From NCBI GenBank assembly GCA_031460455.1, contig JAVKTQ010000014.1, forward strand, positions 1 to 64,000: 64,000 nt of DNA, read 5' to 3'. The notes under the pieces are model-generated. The model had not been told where the DNA came from. It worked only from the letters and a program-made list of their open reading frames with translations, and ran no database searches. The position numbers and the translations under genes were made by a program. Below are positions 7,436 through 16,273 of the stretch, piece by piece. How positions within the stretch are numbered: position 1 is the stretch's first letter; every line of letters starts with the position of its first letter. Source of the DNA: Sporomusaceae bacterium. GTDB lineage: Bacteria > Bacillota > Negativicutes > Sporomusales > UBA7701.

Positions 7436-10027
7436 TTGGCTGAATCGCTTTTATCTCGGAGCGGGTTTTTCGTTACGCATCGGCATGAAGTACCAGCTAG
7501 GCAGGCGCGATTTGGAACATGCCCCGCGGTCCTCGACGAAAGGATAGTGGAATATCTTTGCCGTCAGTTTGACGGTAAAGTTTTCCTGCATCAGGCAACG
7601 GCGATAACGAAAGCTCTCGGCGGGGAAAATGTCGTCATCAGTACCGGCACCGCGTCCGGCAAGACCCTGTGTTTTGCCTTGCCGGTCTTTCACTTCTTGA
7701 TGCAAGATCCGAACGCAAAAGCCATGTTTTTCTACCCAACCAAGGCTTTGGCCGGTGATCAGCTGCAATCACTTTCGGATGTGGCGAAGGCACTGGGGCT
7801 TGGAAAAATAGTATACAGATTCGACGGTGACGTTCAGGATGCGGAGCGGCGGGAAGCTCTGAGAAAAGGCAGGGTTTTTATATGTACCCCTGATGTTCTA
7901 CATGCGACGATTCTTCGCAGAAACGAAGATGCGGAATATCACGCGCTGCTTGCAAATCTTGCTCTGATTGTTCTCGATGAGTGCCATGTTTACTCGGGAG
8001 CCTTCGGTAGCAACATGGCTTTTGTCATCCGCCGCTTGCGCCAGGTATGCAAAAGAAAAGGCTGCGATCCCCGTTTCCTTGCCGCCAGCGCCACGTCGCG
8101 AGATCCCGGAAAACACCTTGAAATGCTTGTTGGGAAGCCGTTCTTGGTGATTGATGAGTCTTTGAATGGTAGCCCACATTCCGGCCGGCAGTACTTAATG
8201 GTAAAAACGCAAAGTGAAGATGACGACGATTCAATTTACCAGTTTTTCTCTGAACTTGTTAATGGTGGAAAGCGTTTTATAGCATTTTGTCATTCGCGTA
8301 GGATGGCCGAGCTCTTCTATCATAGGCTTGTTGAGCGTTTCCCCCAGCTTAAACAGAAAGTCATGCCATACCGGTCGGGATATGAGCCGGGTGACAGACG
8401 TTTAATCGAAGAGGCGTTACGAGAGGGAGCACTAACGGGCGTAATTTCGACTTCAGCCTTGGAGCTTGGTATTGATTTACCTGGGTTGGAATATTGTCTC
8501 CATCTTGGTCTCCCATCGACCGCCATGAGTTTTTGGCAGCGTTCCGGACGGGTCGGGCGCCAACAAGGAGTCCAAGGAAAAGTAGTTATCGTACCGTCTG
8601 GAAACGCCATCGACGATTACTACCACAACCACCCGGAAAGGTTGTATGATCGGCCGTTAGAAGAACTAGTTCTCCACCTCGATAACCGATTTCTTTTACT
8701 ATCGCATTTCGCATGCGCGCGTATAGAAAGTGGTGACTTCGAAAACCCCAATCTTGATAGCGATATTTTTGGACACGACTTCGTAAATCTCTGCGATAAA
8801 ATTGATGAGATGGATGTCGTTGATGATGTTCTCATATCTCCGGAACCGCACCGTATTCTTAATATCCGCTGTATAGATGACCCAACATACGAAATACCAT
8901 CTGGTGGGCGATTATTAGGTACGATTACGTTTTCACAACTACTACGGGAAGCTTATGAAGGTGCCGTGTATAGGCATATGGGGGAGGCATACCGTGTACA
9001 GCGAGTGCGTCATAGAGAACAAATCGTAGAAGTGAAACCGGAAACTCCGAGTGCCCAAACGTCCCCGGTTGGATTTATTCAGGTAAAGGAACGGTCTGGG
9101 CCCGGCTCAATCGTCTTTCGGCGCACACTGTGGCAGAATTTTTTAGAGATGGCACATACATCAATGGTAGCGGTGACTAATATAACAGGCTACCGAGAAA
9201 AGATCGGAGGGGGCTGGGTCGCAAAAAAATATCCGCGGCCGCTTCAGCGCCGGGTTTACTCGGAAGGAGTAATGATCAGACTTCACCCCAGCTTCGGACA
9301 TGTACCCCCTGATGGATTAAATGCTCTTGCGCATGCTTTGTCGACGGTCTATGCCATCTCAAAACCCTGCGACAGTGCTGAAATTGCAACGCACTCAGTT
9401 ATTCGCAAACAAGATAATTCCGCGGTGATCTACATATTTGACACAACTTCCGGGGGACTAGGTATCTCTACGGCTGTATACGATAATTTTCGTATGCTGC
9501 TTCCGATGGCGAAAGAGCTTTTAACCACTTGCGCACATTGTGACCCAGAAACGTTCGACAAGGGGTGTCCTTCATGTATACAGGTTCCCAGGTGGTACGC
9601 CGACAACGACCGTTTAAGCAAAAATGAGGCGTTGATAGTTCTGGAGCGAATAAATGAAATCATATCGACGCAAACGAGCAAGGAGGATATATCTCAGACT
9701 TACCGGTATAGGATAGACGGCGGATATACTTCAATCCAAGATCCCGCGGACGATAATGAAATTGAGGTCAAGTTCGGTAAGATGCTTTTCATGCCCGGCT
9801 GCCAGGTGAAGCTACCTAGTGGATTGACGGGACGGGTAAATGCAGTGGATAGATCAACAGGCGAATGTCGATACGAACTTGCCCTGGAAAACGGGAGAAT
9901 AGTTCCCGTAAGAGATATGGGTCTAAGTCTTATTAATGGTGACGTAGAATATATCTGCCTGAACTGCGGGACGGAACTTGAAACCCGTGAGCCATTGTGC
10001 CCTAATTGCGGCTGTGATCTATTCTAA
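7436..10027 (+). CDS. DEAD/DEAH SF2 helicase with DUF1998 zinc domain, copy 2
   Basis: 863 aa, TTG start at 7436 six bases after AAGGAGAGG. It has the same domain order as the previous gene: TASGKT near residue 72, LDECHVYSGAFGS near 181, SATSRD, motif VI GRVGRQQG near 372, the four MZB cysteines (CAHC...GCPSC, around 699-713), and a terminal CLNCG...CPNCG ribbon. Motif VI differs from copy 1 (GRVGR against GRAGR) and the terminal region is longer. Identity between the copies is obvious but partial, so this is an old tandem duplication or two subunits of one complex. Having two DUF1998 helicases side by side is the most unusual part of this operon. Confidence 0.88.
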   Translation: MAESLLSRSGFFVTHRHEVPARQARFGTCPAVLDERIVEYLCRQFDGKVFLHQATAITKALGGENVVISTGTASGKTLCFALPVFHFLMQDPNAKAMFFYPTKALAGDQLQSLSDVAKALGLGKIVYRFDGDVQDAERREALRKGRVFICTPDVLHATILRRNEDAEYHALLANLALIVLDECHVYSGAFGSNMAFVIRRLRQVCKRKGCDPRFLAASATSRDPGKHLEMLVGKPFLVIDESLNGSPHSGRQYLMVKTQSEDDDDSIYQFFSELVNGGKRFIAFCHSRRMAELFYHRLVERFPQLKQKVMPYRSGYEPGDRRLIEEALREGALTGVISTSALELGIDLPGLEYCLHLGLPSTAMSFWQRSGRVGRQQGVQGKVVIVPSGNAIDDYYHNHPERLYDRPLEELVLHLDNRFLLLSHFACARIESGDFENPNLDSDIFGHDFVNLCDKIDEMDVVDDVLISPEPHRILNIRCIDDPTYEIPSGGRLLGTITFSQLLREAYEGAVYRHMGEAYRVQRVRHREQIVEVKPETPSAQTSPVGFIQVKERSGPGSIVFRRTLWQNFLEMAHTSMVAVTNITGYREKIGGGWVAKKYPRPLQRRVYSEGVMIRLHPSFGHVPPDGLNALAHALSTVYAISKPCDSAEIATHSVIRKQDNSAVIYIFDTTSGGLGISTAVYDNFRMLLPMAKELLTTCAHCDPETFDKGCPSCIQVPRWYADNDRLSKNEALIVLERINEIISTQTSKEDISQTYRYRIDGGYTSIQDPADDNEIEVKFGKMLFMPGCQVKLPSGLTGRVNAVDRSTGECRYELALENGRIVPVRDMGLSLINGDVEYICLNCGTELETREPLCPNCGCDLF

Positions 10028-10054
10028 ATAATTTGATGATTTAAGCTTTGCTAA

Positions 10055-10141
10055 GCAATAGAACGTTTTACTACCAAGGGAACCGCATTAATGGTATTTC
10101 TCCCCACAGGAGTTGGGAAGACAGGCGCCAGGAATGACTGA
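10055..10141 (+). pseudogene. Fossil of a further helicase: isolated Walker A stretch
   Basis: Between helicases 2 and 4 a 28-codon open frame reads AIERFTTKGTALMVFLPTG and then VGKTGARND before a stop. PTGVGKT preceded by a hydrophobic strand is motif I of SF2 helicases. Nothing else of a helicase remains, so this looks like a deletion scar of another gene. An ATG at 10091 has no ribosome binding site. The rest of the 10028-10161 gap carries only the AGGAGGAGG of the next gene. Confidence 0.5.
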
Positions 10142-10161
10142 GCCGGCTGGAGGAGGAGGAA

Positions 10162-12975
10162 ATGGATCCGTCGAACAACCTGGTGCTAGTACGAAATTCC
10201 AACTCGGGGAAGTATGAGGACAAGACGATACAGGTACAGAGAATCACGCGGGAGCATGGGCGTACCCGGGTTGAGTTCGCAGGCGGGAAGTCGTATACTT
10301 ACCTTTCCGAGAATGTCAAGGTGTACGGTCCGCCCAAGACGATGAGCCAGGCTACCCATATCCTGTATGTTGACGACTATCCGCTGAACGACTGTGACAT
10401 ATTGGATTTCGGCCCGTACGTCAAGGAAGTCCGGCGGAACGGTTCCAGCAATATTTATGCAAGAGAGCGTGTAACTGTAAAAAAATCCTGTCTGGAAAAT
10501 CATAAAGAAAAATCGGTCTTTGATTATTTAAAGGCTCTGGCTCCCTATGTCTCACCGGAAAACGACGAGGAATACGCGGGGCGCAATTTCCTGCTTGATC
10601 AGTACAAAAATATTACGAAGGTAGATCCGGATAGTGTTTTGGCTGCATACCTGTCCGGCGATCCGATTTCGGAAACCCGGGATGATTCGCGGATCTCGTT
10701 TCCGTTTGGCCTGAACCTGAGCCAGATGGACGCCGCAAAACAGGCTTTCGCACATTCGATGAGCATCATCGAGGGCCCGCCAGGGACAGGGAAAACCCAG
10801 ACTATATTGAATGTCATTGCCAATGCCGTCTTCCGTGGAAAGTCTGTCGCCGTAGTCTCCGCAAACAATTCAGCCATATCAAATGTGCAAGAAAAGCTTC
10901 AGGCCGCGGGATATGGATTTCTGACCGCGCTTTTGGGGAATTCCGAGAATCAAAAAAGCTTTTTCGAAAGGCAGATCACGGAAGGTGACTATCAGAAGCT
11001 GAAGCAAGATCCAACTGTTGTAAATAATGCGTACAAATCGCTTGACAGGATCAGCAGGCAGCTGGAAGGACTGCTGGCCACGAAAAACGAAGTGGCGAAA
11101 CTTCGGGACGAGATCGCGAGGTTACAGGCGGAGCAGGCTCATTTCAACGCAGCTTTTCAGAGTGCCGATATACCCCTGTCGCGGTTTTCCTATCACTCGC
11201 GATGGTCCAGCAGCAAAATGCTGGAGTTTATTCATTACCTGGAAAGGGTCGGCACTGAGGACCGCCAGGAGTCCATAGCAACGAAAGCATGGCTATTTCT
11301 CCGGTATGGGATTTACCGATTCCGTTTTTTGTTCGCCAATGTGAGCGATGTGGTAACGTCGATTTACAGGCTGTATTATAAAAACGGCATCGGAGCTAGA
11401 CAAGTCACCATAGCCGCCAAGGAAAAAGAACTGATGGCGATGAATTACGACGCGCTGACGGCTGAACACAAAGAGCATTCCAATGTGGTTTTTCAAGCCT
11501 CGCTTCATCGGAGGTACGGAAGCGGAGCAAGGAAGATTTATTCGAAGGGATCATTCAAGCAGCAGTTCAAGGATTTTATTAGCGATTACCCGGTCATATT
11601 GAGTACGACGTACTCGATAAGAAAAAGCATTCCGCCCAACTTCCTGTTTGATTATCTGGTCATCGACGAATCGTCACAGACAGATATCGTCACCGGCGCA
11701 CTCGCTATGTCGTGCTGCAGAAATATCGTCATCGTCGGTGACGGGGAACAATTGGGGCAAATTGTATCAAGCAGCCAGAAAACTGCAAATGAGACTTTGT
11801 TCTCGCAGCATGATATCCATGCATCGTACAATTATGAAAGGGAAAGCATCCTGTCGTCTGTAGCCAGGCTGTACGGCAACGGAATAAAACGAACGTTGCT
11901 GCGGGAGCATTATCGGTGCCATCCGAGAATCATCCGGTTCTGCAATGAAAAATTCTACGATAACCAGCTTGTTGTACTGACGGACGACAGCGAGGACAGT
12001 CCGCTATATCTGTTCAGAACGGCTCCCGGCAACCACGCCCGCGAGGTAAACACCAGCAGAGAGAAAGGCCACTATAATCTACGGCAAATCGAGATTATCA
12101 GGGACGAGATTCTCGGGGGCGGAAGGTATGGCGACGGGAGCGAGGTCGGCATCATATCGCCTTACCGACTGCATGCCAACGAAACCCAGAGAATAATAAG
12201 CAAGATTTACCCCGGGATAGAAGCTGACACGGTACACAAGTTTCAGGGACGAGAGAAGCAGACAATCATTTATTCCACGGTGCTGGATAAGTGCACGCCG
12301 CACAACGACAAGCGGAATCTGATAAACGTCGCTGTGTCTCGGGCGGTCAGGGAACTTATCGTCGTAACCGGAAACAATCTCATCCGGACCCACGGGACAA
12401 ACCTAGGGGACCTTATCCGGTATATCCAATACAACTCGCCGGAACAGAATGTTATCGAAAGCCAAAAACTCTCGGTGTTCGACCTATTATACACCGAACA
12501 CTCCGACAGGCTACGCAAGATATGGAAAATCGGCACGGTAGTATCGGAATTTCCGTCGGAGAATATTATGTACGCGGTAATCAATGAACTGCTGGATAAG
12601 GCGGAGTTTGCTTCATTCAAATGTGTCATCCATATACCGCTGAGCCGGATTGTAAAGGATTTTTCCACACTTAGTCCCGAAGAAGCGGCTTTTGCCCAGA
12701 ATCCATGGAGCCATGTGGACTTTCTCCTATTTAACAAGCTCGATAAAGAACCGGTATTGGCGGTGGAGGTGGACGGGTTCTCCTGCCATCGCAACAAGGA
12801 AGACCAGCAACGTCGCGACAGGCTAAAAAACAGCATTCTGGAGAAAATAAACCTTCCGCTTTTGCGATTTCCCACTGAAGGCAGCGGCGAAATCGAGAAA
12901 CTGACCCAATCTCTCACTGCCTTGAAAAAAGAGAAGATCAAAAACACTTTACAGGGCATTATCGCCGAATCATAG
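10162..12975 (+). CDS. SF1 (Upf1/Dna2-like) helicase with C-terminal DUF2726-like nuclease domain
   Basis: 937 aa, ATG directly behind a strong AGGAGGAGG. Walker A IEGPPGTGKTQT lies near residue 203, Walker B LVIDESSQ near 500, IVGDGEQLGQIV near 523, HYRCHPRIIRFC near 583, VHKFQGREKQ near 690 and VAVSRAVRELIVV near 723, the full SF1B motif series. A roughly 100-residue insertion with a hydrophobic stretch separates motifs I and II. Residues ~845-920 (HVDFLLF...LAVEVDGFSCHR...RDRLKN) match the D...ExD core of DUF2726-type PD-(D/E)XK domains. It closes the four-helicase row; the paired nuclease-like ends in genes 1 and 4 suggest one DNA-processing machine. Defence or repair is inferred. Confidence 0.85.
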   Translation: MDPSNNLVLVRNSNSGKYEDKTIQVQRITREHGRTRVEFAGGKSYTYLSENVKVYGPPKTMSQATHILYVDDYPLNDCDILDFGPYVKEVRRNGSSNIYARERVTVKKSCLENHKEKSVFDYLKALAPYVSPENDEEYAGRNFLLDQYKNITKVDPDSVLAAYLSGDPISETRDDSRISFPFGLNLSQMDAAKQAFAHSMSIIEGPPGTGKTQTILNVIANAVFRGKSVAVVSANNSAISNVQEKLQAAGYGFLTALLGNSENQKSFFERQITEGDYQKLKQDPTVVNNAYKSLDRISRQLEGLLATKNEVAKLRDEIARLQAEQAHFNAAFQSADIPLSRFSYHSRWSSSKMLEFIHYLERVGTEDRQESIATKAWLFLRYGIYRFRFLFANVSDVVTSIYRLYYKNGIGARQVTIAAKEKELMAMNYDALTAEHKEHSNVVFQASLHRRYGSGARKIYSKGSFKQQFKDFISDYPVILSTTYSIRKSIPPNFLFDYLVIDESSQTDIVTGALAMSCCRNIVIVGDGEQLGQIVSSSQKTANETLFSQHDIHASYNYERESILSSVARLYGNGIKRTLLREHYRCHPRIIRFCNEKFYDNQLVVLTDDSEDSPLYLFRTAPGNHAREVNTSREKGHYNLRQIEIIRDEILGGGRYGDGSEVGIISPYRLHANETQRIISKIYPGIEADTVHKFQGREKQTIIYSTVLDKCTPHNDKRNLINVAVSRAVRELIVVTGNNLIRTHGTNLGDLIRYIQYNSPEQNVIESQKLSVFDLLYTEHSDRLRKIWKIGTVVSEFPSENIMYAVINELLDKAEFASFKCVIHIPLSRIVKDFSTLSPEEAAFAQNPWSHVDFLLFNKLDKEPVLAVEVDGFSCHRNKEDQQRRDRLKNSILEKINLPLLRFPTEGSGEIEKLTQSLTALKKEKIKNTLQGIIAES

Positions 12976-13014
12976 GCAATAAGGAGACGCACCCTAGTGC
13001 CTAATTAAGTCAGA

Positions 13015-13062
13015 ACTTGGGGACGAAATGGGGACAAAATCTCAAAAACGTCCCCCTAAAAC
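13015..13062. repeat. GGGGAC...GTCCCC REP-like palindrome
   Basis: TGGGGAC occurs twice at 13018-13040 and faces CGTCCCC at 13056-13062, giving a hairpin with a loop rich in A and T. The same TGGGGAC word recurs at 14058-14066 followed by GGATCCCC. Such GGGGAC palindromes are common mobile REP-type elements in Firmicute accessory DNA. Confidence 0.4.
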
Positions 13063-13189
13063 ACCCTGCATTTGGCTACGTTTGTTTTATGAAATCCATT
13101 AAATTCATGGATTTTCAAACAATAACCAACGAGACAAAAATGCTTTTTGCGGTCTTCAAAACCGCTCATAACAAAATATGAGTAAGGAT

Positions 13190-13227
13190 TCAGCTTTTGT
13201 GTAACTACACAAAAGCTGATTTATTTT
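13190..13227 (+). terminator. Strong hairpin and T-rich tail after the helicase operon
   Basis: TCAGCTTTTGTGT (13190-13202) pairs perfectly with ACACAAAAGCTGA (13207-13219) around a 4-base loop and is followed by TTTATTTTG. It lies 215 bases after the last helicase stop and just before the HTH gene, so it most likely ends the helicase operon. Confidence 0.75.
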
Positions 13228-13315
13228 GAGCATCGTATGTGTATCAGACAGCATTGGGAATAAATAATTGGGAATAAATAATAATGAGAACAATAATATC
13301 GAGAGGCGAAACAAA

Positions 13316-13909
13316 ATGAGCGAGTATCAGGTCTGGTATAGAAAGTCCAGAGGGAGGCAGACAGAATGCCGGGTGGTTGAAGCGGAAACGGCAGCTAATG
13401 CCAAGGAGATTATCATGGGGGAAGATCCCAACGCATTAATAGGAGTCATCGCCCCGATAGGAATAGTAGAAATTGATCACCAAAGCAACTTTATGAACGC
13501 GATGGCAGAACTCGCGGAAGCAGCAAACAACTTCTCTTTGGCGGTCAACAAGCTGCTACAAACCTGGACAACCATGGGTGACGTGCCCAATGAGCTGAGC
13601 AAACTTTTAGAGCAATTCCGGGGCTGGTATAACGAGCAAGGAAAACCGAAGGAGCAGCTTTCAGACAAGTTGGGGGTTCAATGGGATCAGTTGCCGCTCA
13701 CGCTGAACGTCAAAGAGGTTGCGGCTGTCATGCGGATAAGCACATCCCAGGTTTATCAGTTTTGCAAAGGTTCCATGTACGACTTTCCCTACTTTCAGGT
13801 CGGATCTCGCTATTTGGTTCCTCGGGATAAGCTAAAGGAGTGGATGGAGAAATCATACAAGGTCGAAAAAGATGACGAAGTCCGACCATTGCCCAAGCGT
13901 CGCCGGTGA
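13316..13909 (+). CDS. Excisionase-family helix-turn-helix protein
   Basis: 197 aa from ATG 13316, 7 bases after GAGAGGCG; an in-frame upstream TTG lacks a site. Residues ~1-60 are an unrecognised alpha/beta segment (MSEYQVWYRKSRGRQTECR) and residues 60-110 look helical. The C-terminal ~55 residues are an HTH_17 (MerR/Xis type) domain: LNVKEVAAVMRISTSQVYQF, then FQVGSRYLVPRDKLKEWM. Such domains act as excisionases or as small regulators. Position between the helicase operon and the AAA/DUF4276 pair fits a regulator or a directionality factor of the island. No integrase is visible nearby. Confidence 0.65.
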   Translation: MSEYQVWYRKSRGRQTECRVVEAETAANAKEIIMGEDPNALIGVIAPIGIVEIDHQSNFMNAMAELAEAANNFSLAVNKLLQTWTTMGDVPNELSKLLEQFRGWYNEQGKPKEQLSDKLGVQWDQLPLTLNVKEVAAVMRISTSQVYQFCKGSMYDFPYFQVGSRYLVPRDKLKEWMEKSYKVEKDDEVRPLPKRRR

Positions 13910-14192
13910 AAGTGGTGTCAGATAGGTATGCGGCGATGTTCAGCGGATATACCAATAATGCTATAATATTGTTATAATTAGGTAAAACGTGATTTTGGGG
14001 GACGGCTATGCGCATCCATATTTGCGTGCGTGTTAGTAGCCCAAGCCTAAGAGGTGGTTTTGGGGACGGATCCCCGGGCCGGTCTTTCGAGCAGGAGTAA
14101 GAATTGTTTTAGCGAAAGGTGTTATGAGACTTAGACGGGATTATTTTGATCAATAGTTTGATTTTTCCATTGTGTGATTGGAGGAATAGCTT

Positions 14193-15368
14193 GTGGATAT
14201 GCTGATAAAATCAATTCGCTTGCAAAATATACTTTCTTTTGGGGTAGGCCTCGAAGCAATACCCCTTCGCCCATTGAATGTTATAATAGGCGCCAACGGC
14301 TCTGGGAAATCCAACCTCATTGAGGTAATAAGCATACTACAATCAGCCCCGACAGCGTTAGCTTCTGGGATAAGAAAAGGGGGCGGGGTTCGCGATTGGT
14401 TGTGGAAAGGCGTTGACGGTACACCTAATGCTTTGATAGACATTGTTACACCATCGGCTCCTGGAGGCAGTGGCAAGGATATGCGTTACGAGCTTACGTT
14501 TACGTCCGTCAACCAACGATTTGAGTTGGTCGACGAACGTATCGAGAACGCGAAAGCCTATTCGGGCGAAGTTGAGCCTTATTTCTTCTATCATTATCGA
14601 AATAATAGGCCTATGTTGAATGTTAAAAGCGGTAATCGAGCATTGAGGCATGAAGATGTCGATCCTGAAGAATCGGTGCTTTCTCAGCGAAAAGACCCCG
14701 ACCAGTACCCCGAACTTACGTGGCTTGGGAAACAGTTCAACCAAATAAGAATATACAGAGAGTGGTCATTCGGTCGTCGAGCGCAACTCCGTCAGCCTCA
14801 AGAGGCTGACGCTCCGAATGACTTTCTCGCCGAAGATTGTTCGAATTTGGGATTGGTACTAAATAGCTTACGCCGTGAACCCAAAGTTAAGAGACGTGTT
14901 GTTGAACTCTTATCCGAATTTTACGAAGGCGTCGACGACTTCGAGGTGCTCATAGAAGGAGGAACGGTTCAAGTTTTTCTTCAAGAAGGCGACTATGTCA
15001 TCCCAGCTACCCGTTTATCCGATGGGACGATACGATATCTTTGCCTAATCGCTATTCTTAGCCATCCTAAACCACCGCCTCTGATTTGCATTGAAGAACC
15101 TGAACTCGGTATTCACCGAGATGTGATACCGGTTATTGCACAGCTGATGAAAGACGCCTCGAAAACTACGCAACTAATTGTGACCACACATTCTGAGGCA
15201 TTAGTTGATGCGCTATCGGATACGCCCGAGTCGGTTCTGGTTTGCGAAAAACACCGAGGTTGCTCGTACTTTCAAAGGCTTGAGGAGGAGAAGCTTAAGG
15301 ACTGGCTACAGAAGTACTCTCTTGGTCAGTTGTGGCAGAAAGGGGAAATCGGAGGTAATCGGTGGTGA
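14193..15368 (+). CDS. AAA (AAA_21, RecF/OLD-like) ATPase of a two-gene defence-like module
   Basis: 391 aa, GTG start 8 bases after GGAGG. It is an ABC-type head ATPase with short middle region: Walker A VIIGANGSGKSNL near residue 30, signature-like LSDGTIRY near 275, Walker B LICIEEPELGIH near 300, and H-loop IVTTHSEALVDAL near 330. No long coiled coil, so it resembles AbiLi/RloA/AriA-type ATPases more than SMC proteins. The stop codon overlaps the start of the next gene by 4 bases (GTGA), so the two are translationally coupled. Role as sensor of a phage-defence pair is inferred from family and context. Confidence 0.8.
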   Translation: MDMLIKSIRLQNILSFGVGLEAIPLRPLNVIIGANGSGKSNLIEVISILQSAPTALASGIRKGGGVRDWLWKGVDGTPNALIDIVTPSAPGGSGKDMRYELTFTSVNQRFELVDERIENAKAYSGEVEPYFFYHYRNNRPMLNVKSGNRALRHEDVDPEESVLSQRKDPDQYPELTWLGKQFNQIRIYREWSFGRRAQLRQPQEADAPNDFLAEDCSNLGLVLNSLRREPKVKRRVVELLSEFYEGVDDFEVLIEGGTVQVFLQEGDYVIPATRLSDGTIRYLCLIAILSHPKPPPLICIEEPELGIHRDVIPVIAQLMKDASKTTQLIVTTHSEALVDALSDTPESVLVCEKHRGCSYFQRLEEEKLKDWLQKYSLGQLWQKGEIGGNRW

Positions 15369-15991
15369 ATGGGTGTCGTCCGAGCCGTTCTGTAAAGATA
15401 TATGTCGAGGGGGGCGGTGACACCAACAATTTAAAATCAGAATGTCGGCGAGCATTTTCGAAGATATTTGAAAGTGCGGGACTTGCCACAAGAATGCCGA
15501 GAATCGTCGCATGCGGGTCTCGCGGGGCAGCATATGACGATTTTTGCACGGCCTTAAGAGTTATGAGCGCAGGTGATATGGTCCTCTTACTTGTCGATAG
15601 TGAGGGCCCGGTCGACGTTTCTAATAACGGAAAGCCATGGAGCCATCTGAAAGCTCGTGACAATTGGGATCATCCACCTGGGGCAACAGAAGACCATGTA
15701 CACCTTATGGTCCAGTGTATGGAAAACTGGTTCCTTGCTGACCGCCAGGCGCTATCGGATTTTTATGGCCAGCATTTTAAGAATCATTCATTACCTGCAA
15801 ATCCTAATATAGAGCAGATTGAAAAGAGCCGAGTGTTGGACGGATTGGAAAAATCCACCAGGGACACCCAGAAAGGTGAATATGGTAAGGGGAAGCATTC
15901 GTTCAAAATATTAGAGAAAATTGACGTGCAAAAAATCATGGGCGCGTCGCCATGGGCGAAAAGATTTTTTGACGAATTGTTGAAGCCCTAA
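15365..15991 (+). CDS. DUF4276 family protein, Toprim-like partner of the AAA ATPase
   Basis: 208 aa. The GTG at 15365 overlaps the ATPase stop by 4 bases and lies 8 bases after GGAGGT; the GTG at 15362 is an alternative. Acidic motifs are spaced as in Toprim nucleases: KIYVEGGGD (Glu about 15), LLLVDSEGP (Asp/Glu about 77-79) and MENWFLAD (about 119). DUF4276 proteins next to AAA ATPases recur in defence islands, comparable in layout to AriA-AriB (PARIS) and AbiL pairs. A nuclease effector role is plausible, not proven. Confidence 0.72.
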   Translation: MNGCRPSRSVKIYVEGGGDTNNLKSECRRAFSKIFESAGLATRMPRIVACGSRGAAYDDFCTALRVMSAGDMVLLLVDSEGPVDVSNNGKPWSHLKARDNWDHPPGATEDHVHLMVQCMENWFLADRQALSDFYGQHFKNHSLPANPNIEQIEKSRVLDGLEKSTRDTQKGEYGKGKHSFKILEKIDVQKIMGASPWAKRFFDELLKP

Positions 15992-16124
15992 CTCAGGGCG
16001 TTGGTTTTGGCTTGGGAGCTAGATTTTGAAAAATAAGGTAGGACGTCCCTTTGTATCCTTAAAACGGTTTCGCGGGCATGGCGACGAGTGAGAAGCCCTC
16101 GTTGTACCCGTTAGTCGAGAAAAC

Positions 16125-16166
16125 GATGAAGAATCAACATCCTCAAAGGAGTGTTGATTCTTCATC
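16125..16166. repeat. 15-bp perfect hairpin in the gap after the AAA/DUF4276 pair
   Basis: GATGAAGAATCAACA (16125-16139) pairs exactly with TGTTGATTCTTCATC (16152-16166), loop TCCTCAAAGGAG. No T-run follows, so it is not a standard terminator. The surrounding gap 15992-16334 has no gene. Confidence 0.6.
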
Positions 16167-16273
16167 AGAGATGACAATCCCATTGTCTATACCCAGCAGG
16201 CATCTAAAATTATAGATCCGGGTGAATTTGCAAAGCTGCGGGTCGGCTCTACCATCCGAATCCAGAAAAGACG

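Noticed and set aside
14008-14100. 30-codon frame with a GGGGG before its ATG
   Set aside because: Composition is odd (SSPSLRGGFGDGSPG), it runs through the GGGGAC/GGATCCCC palindrome and resembles no protein.
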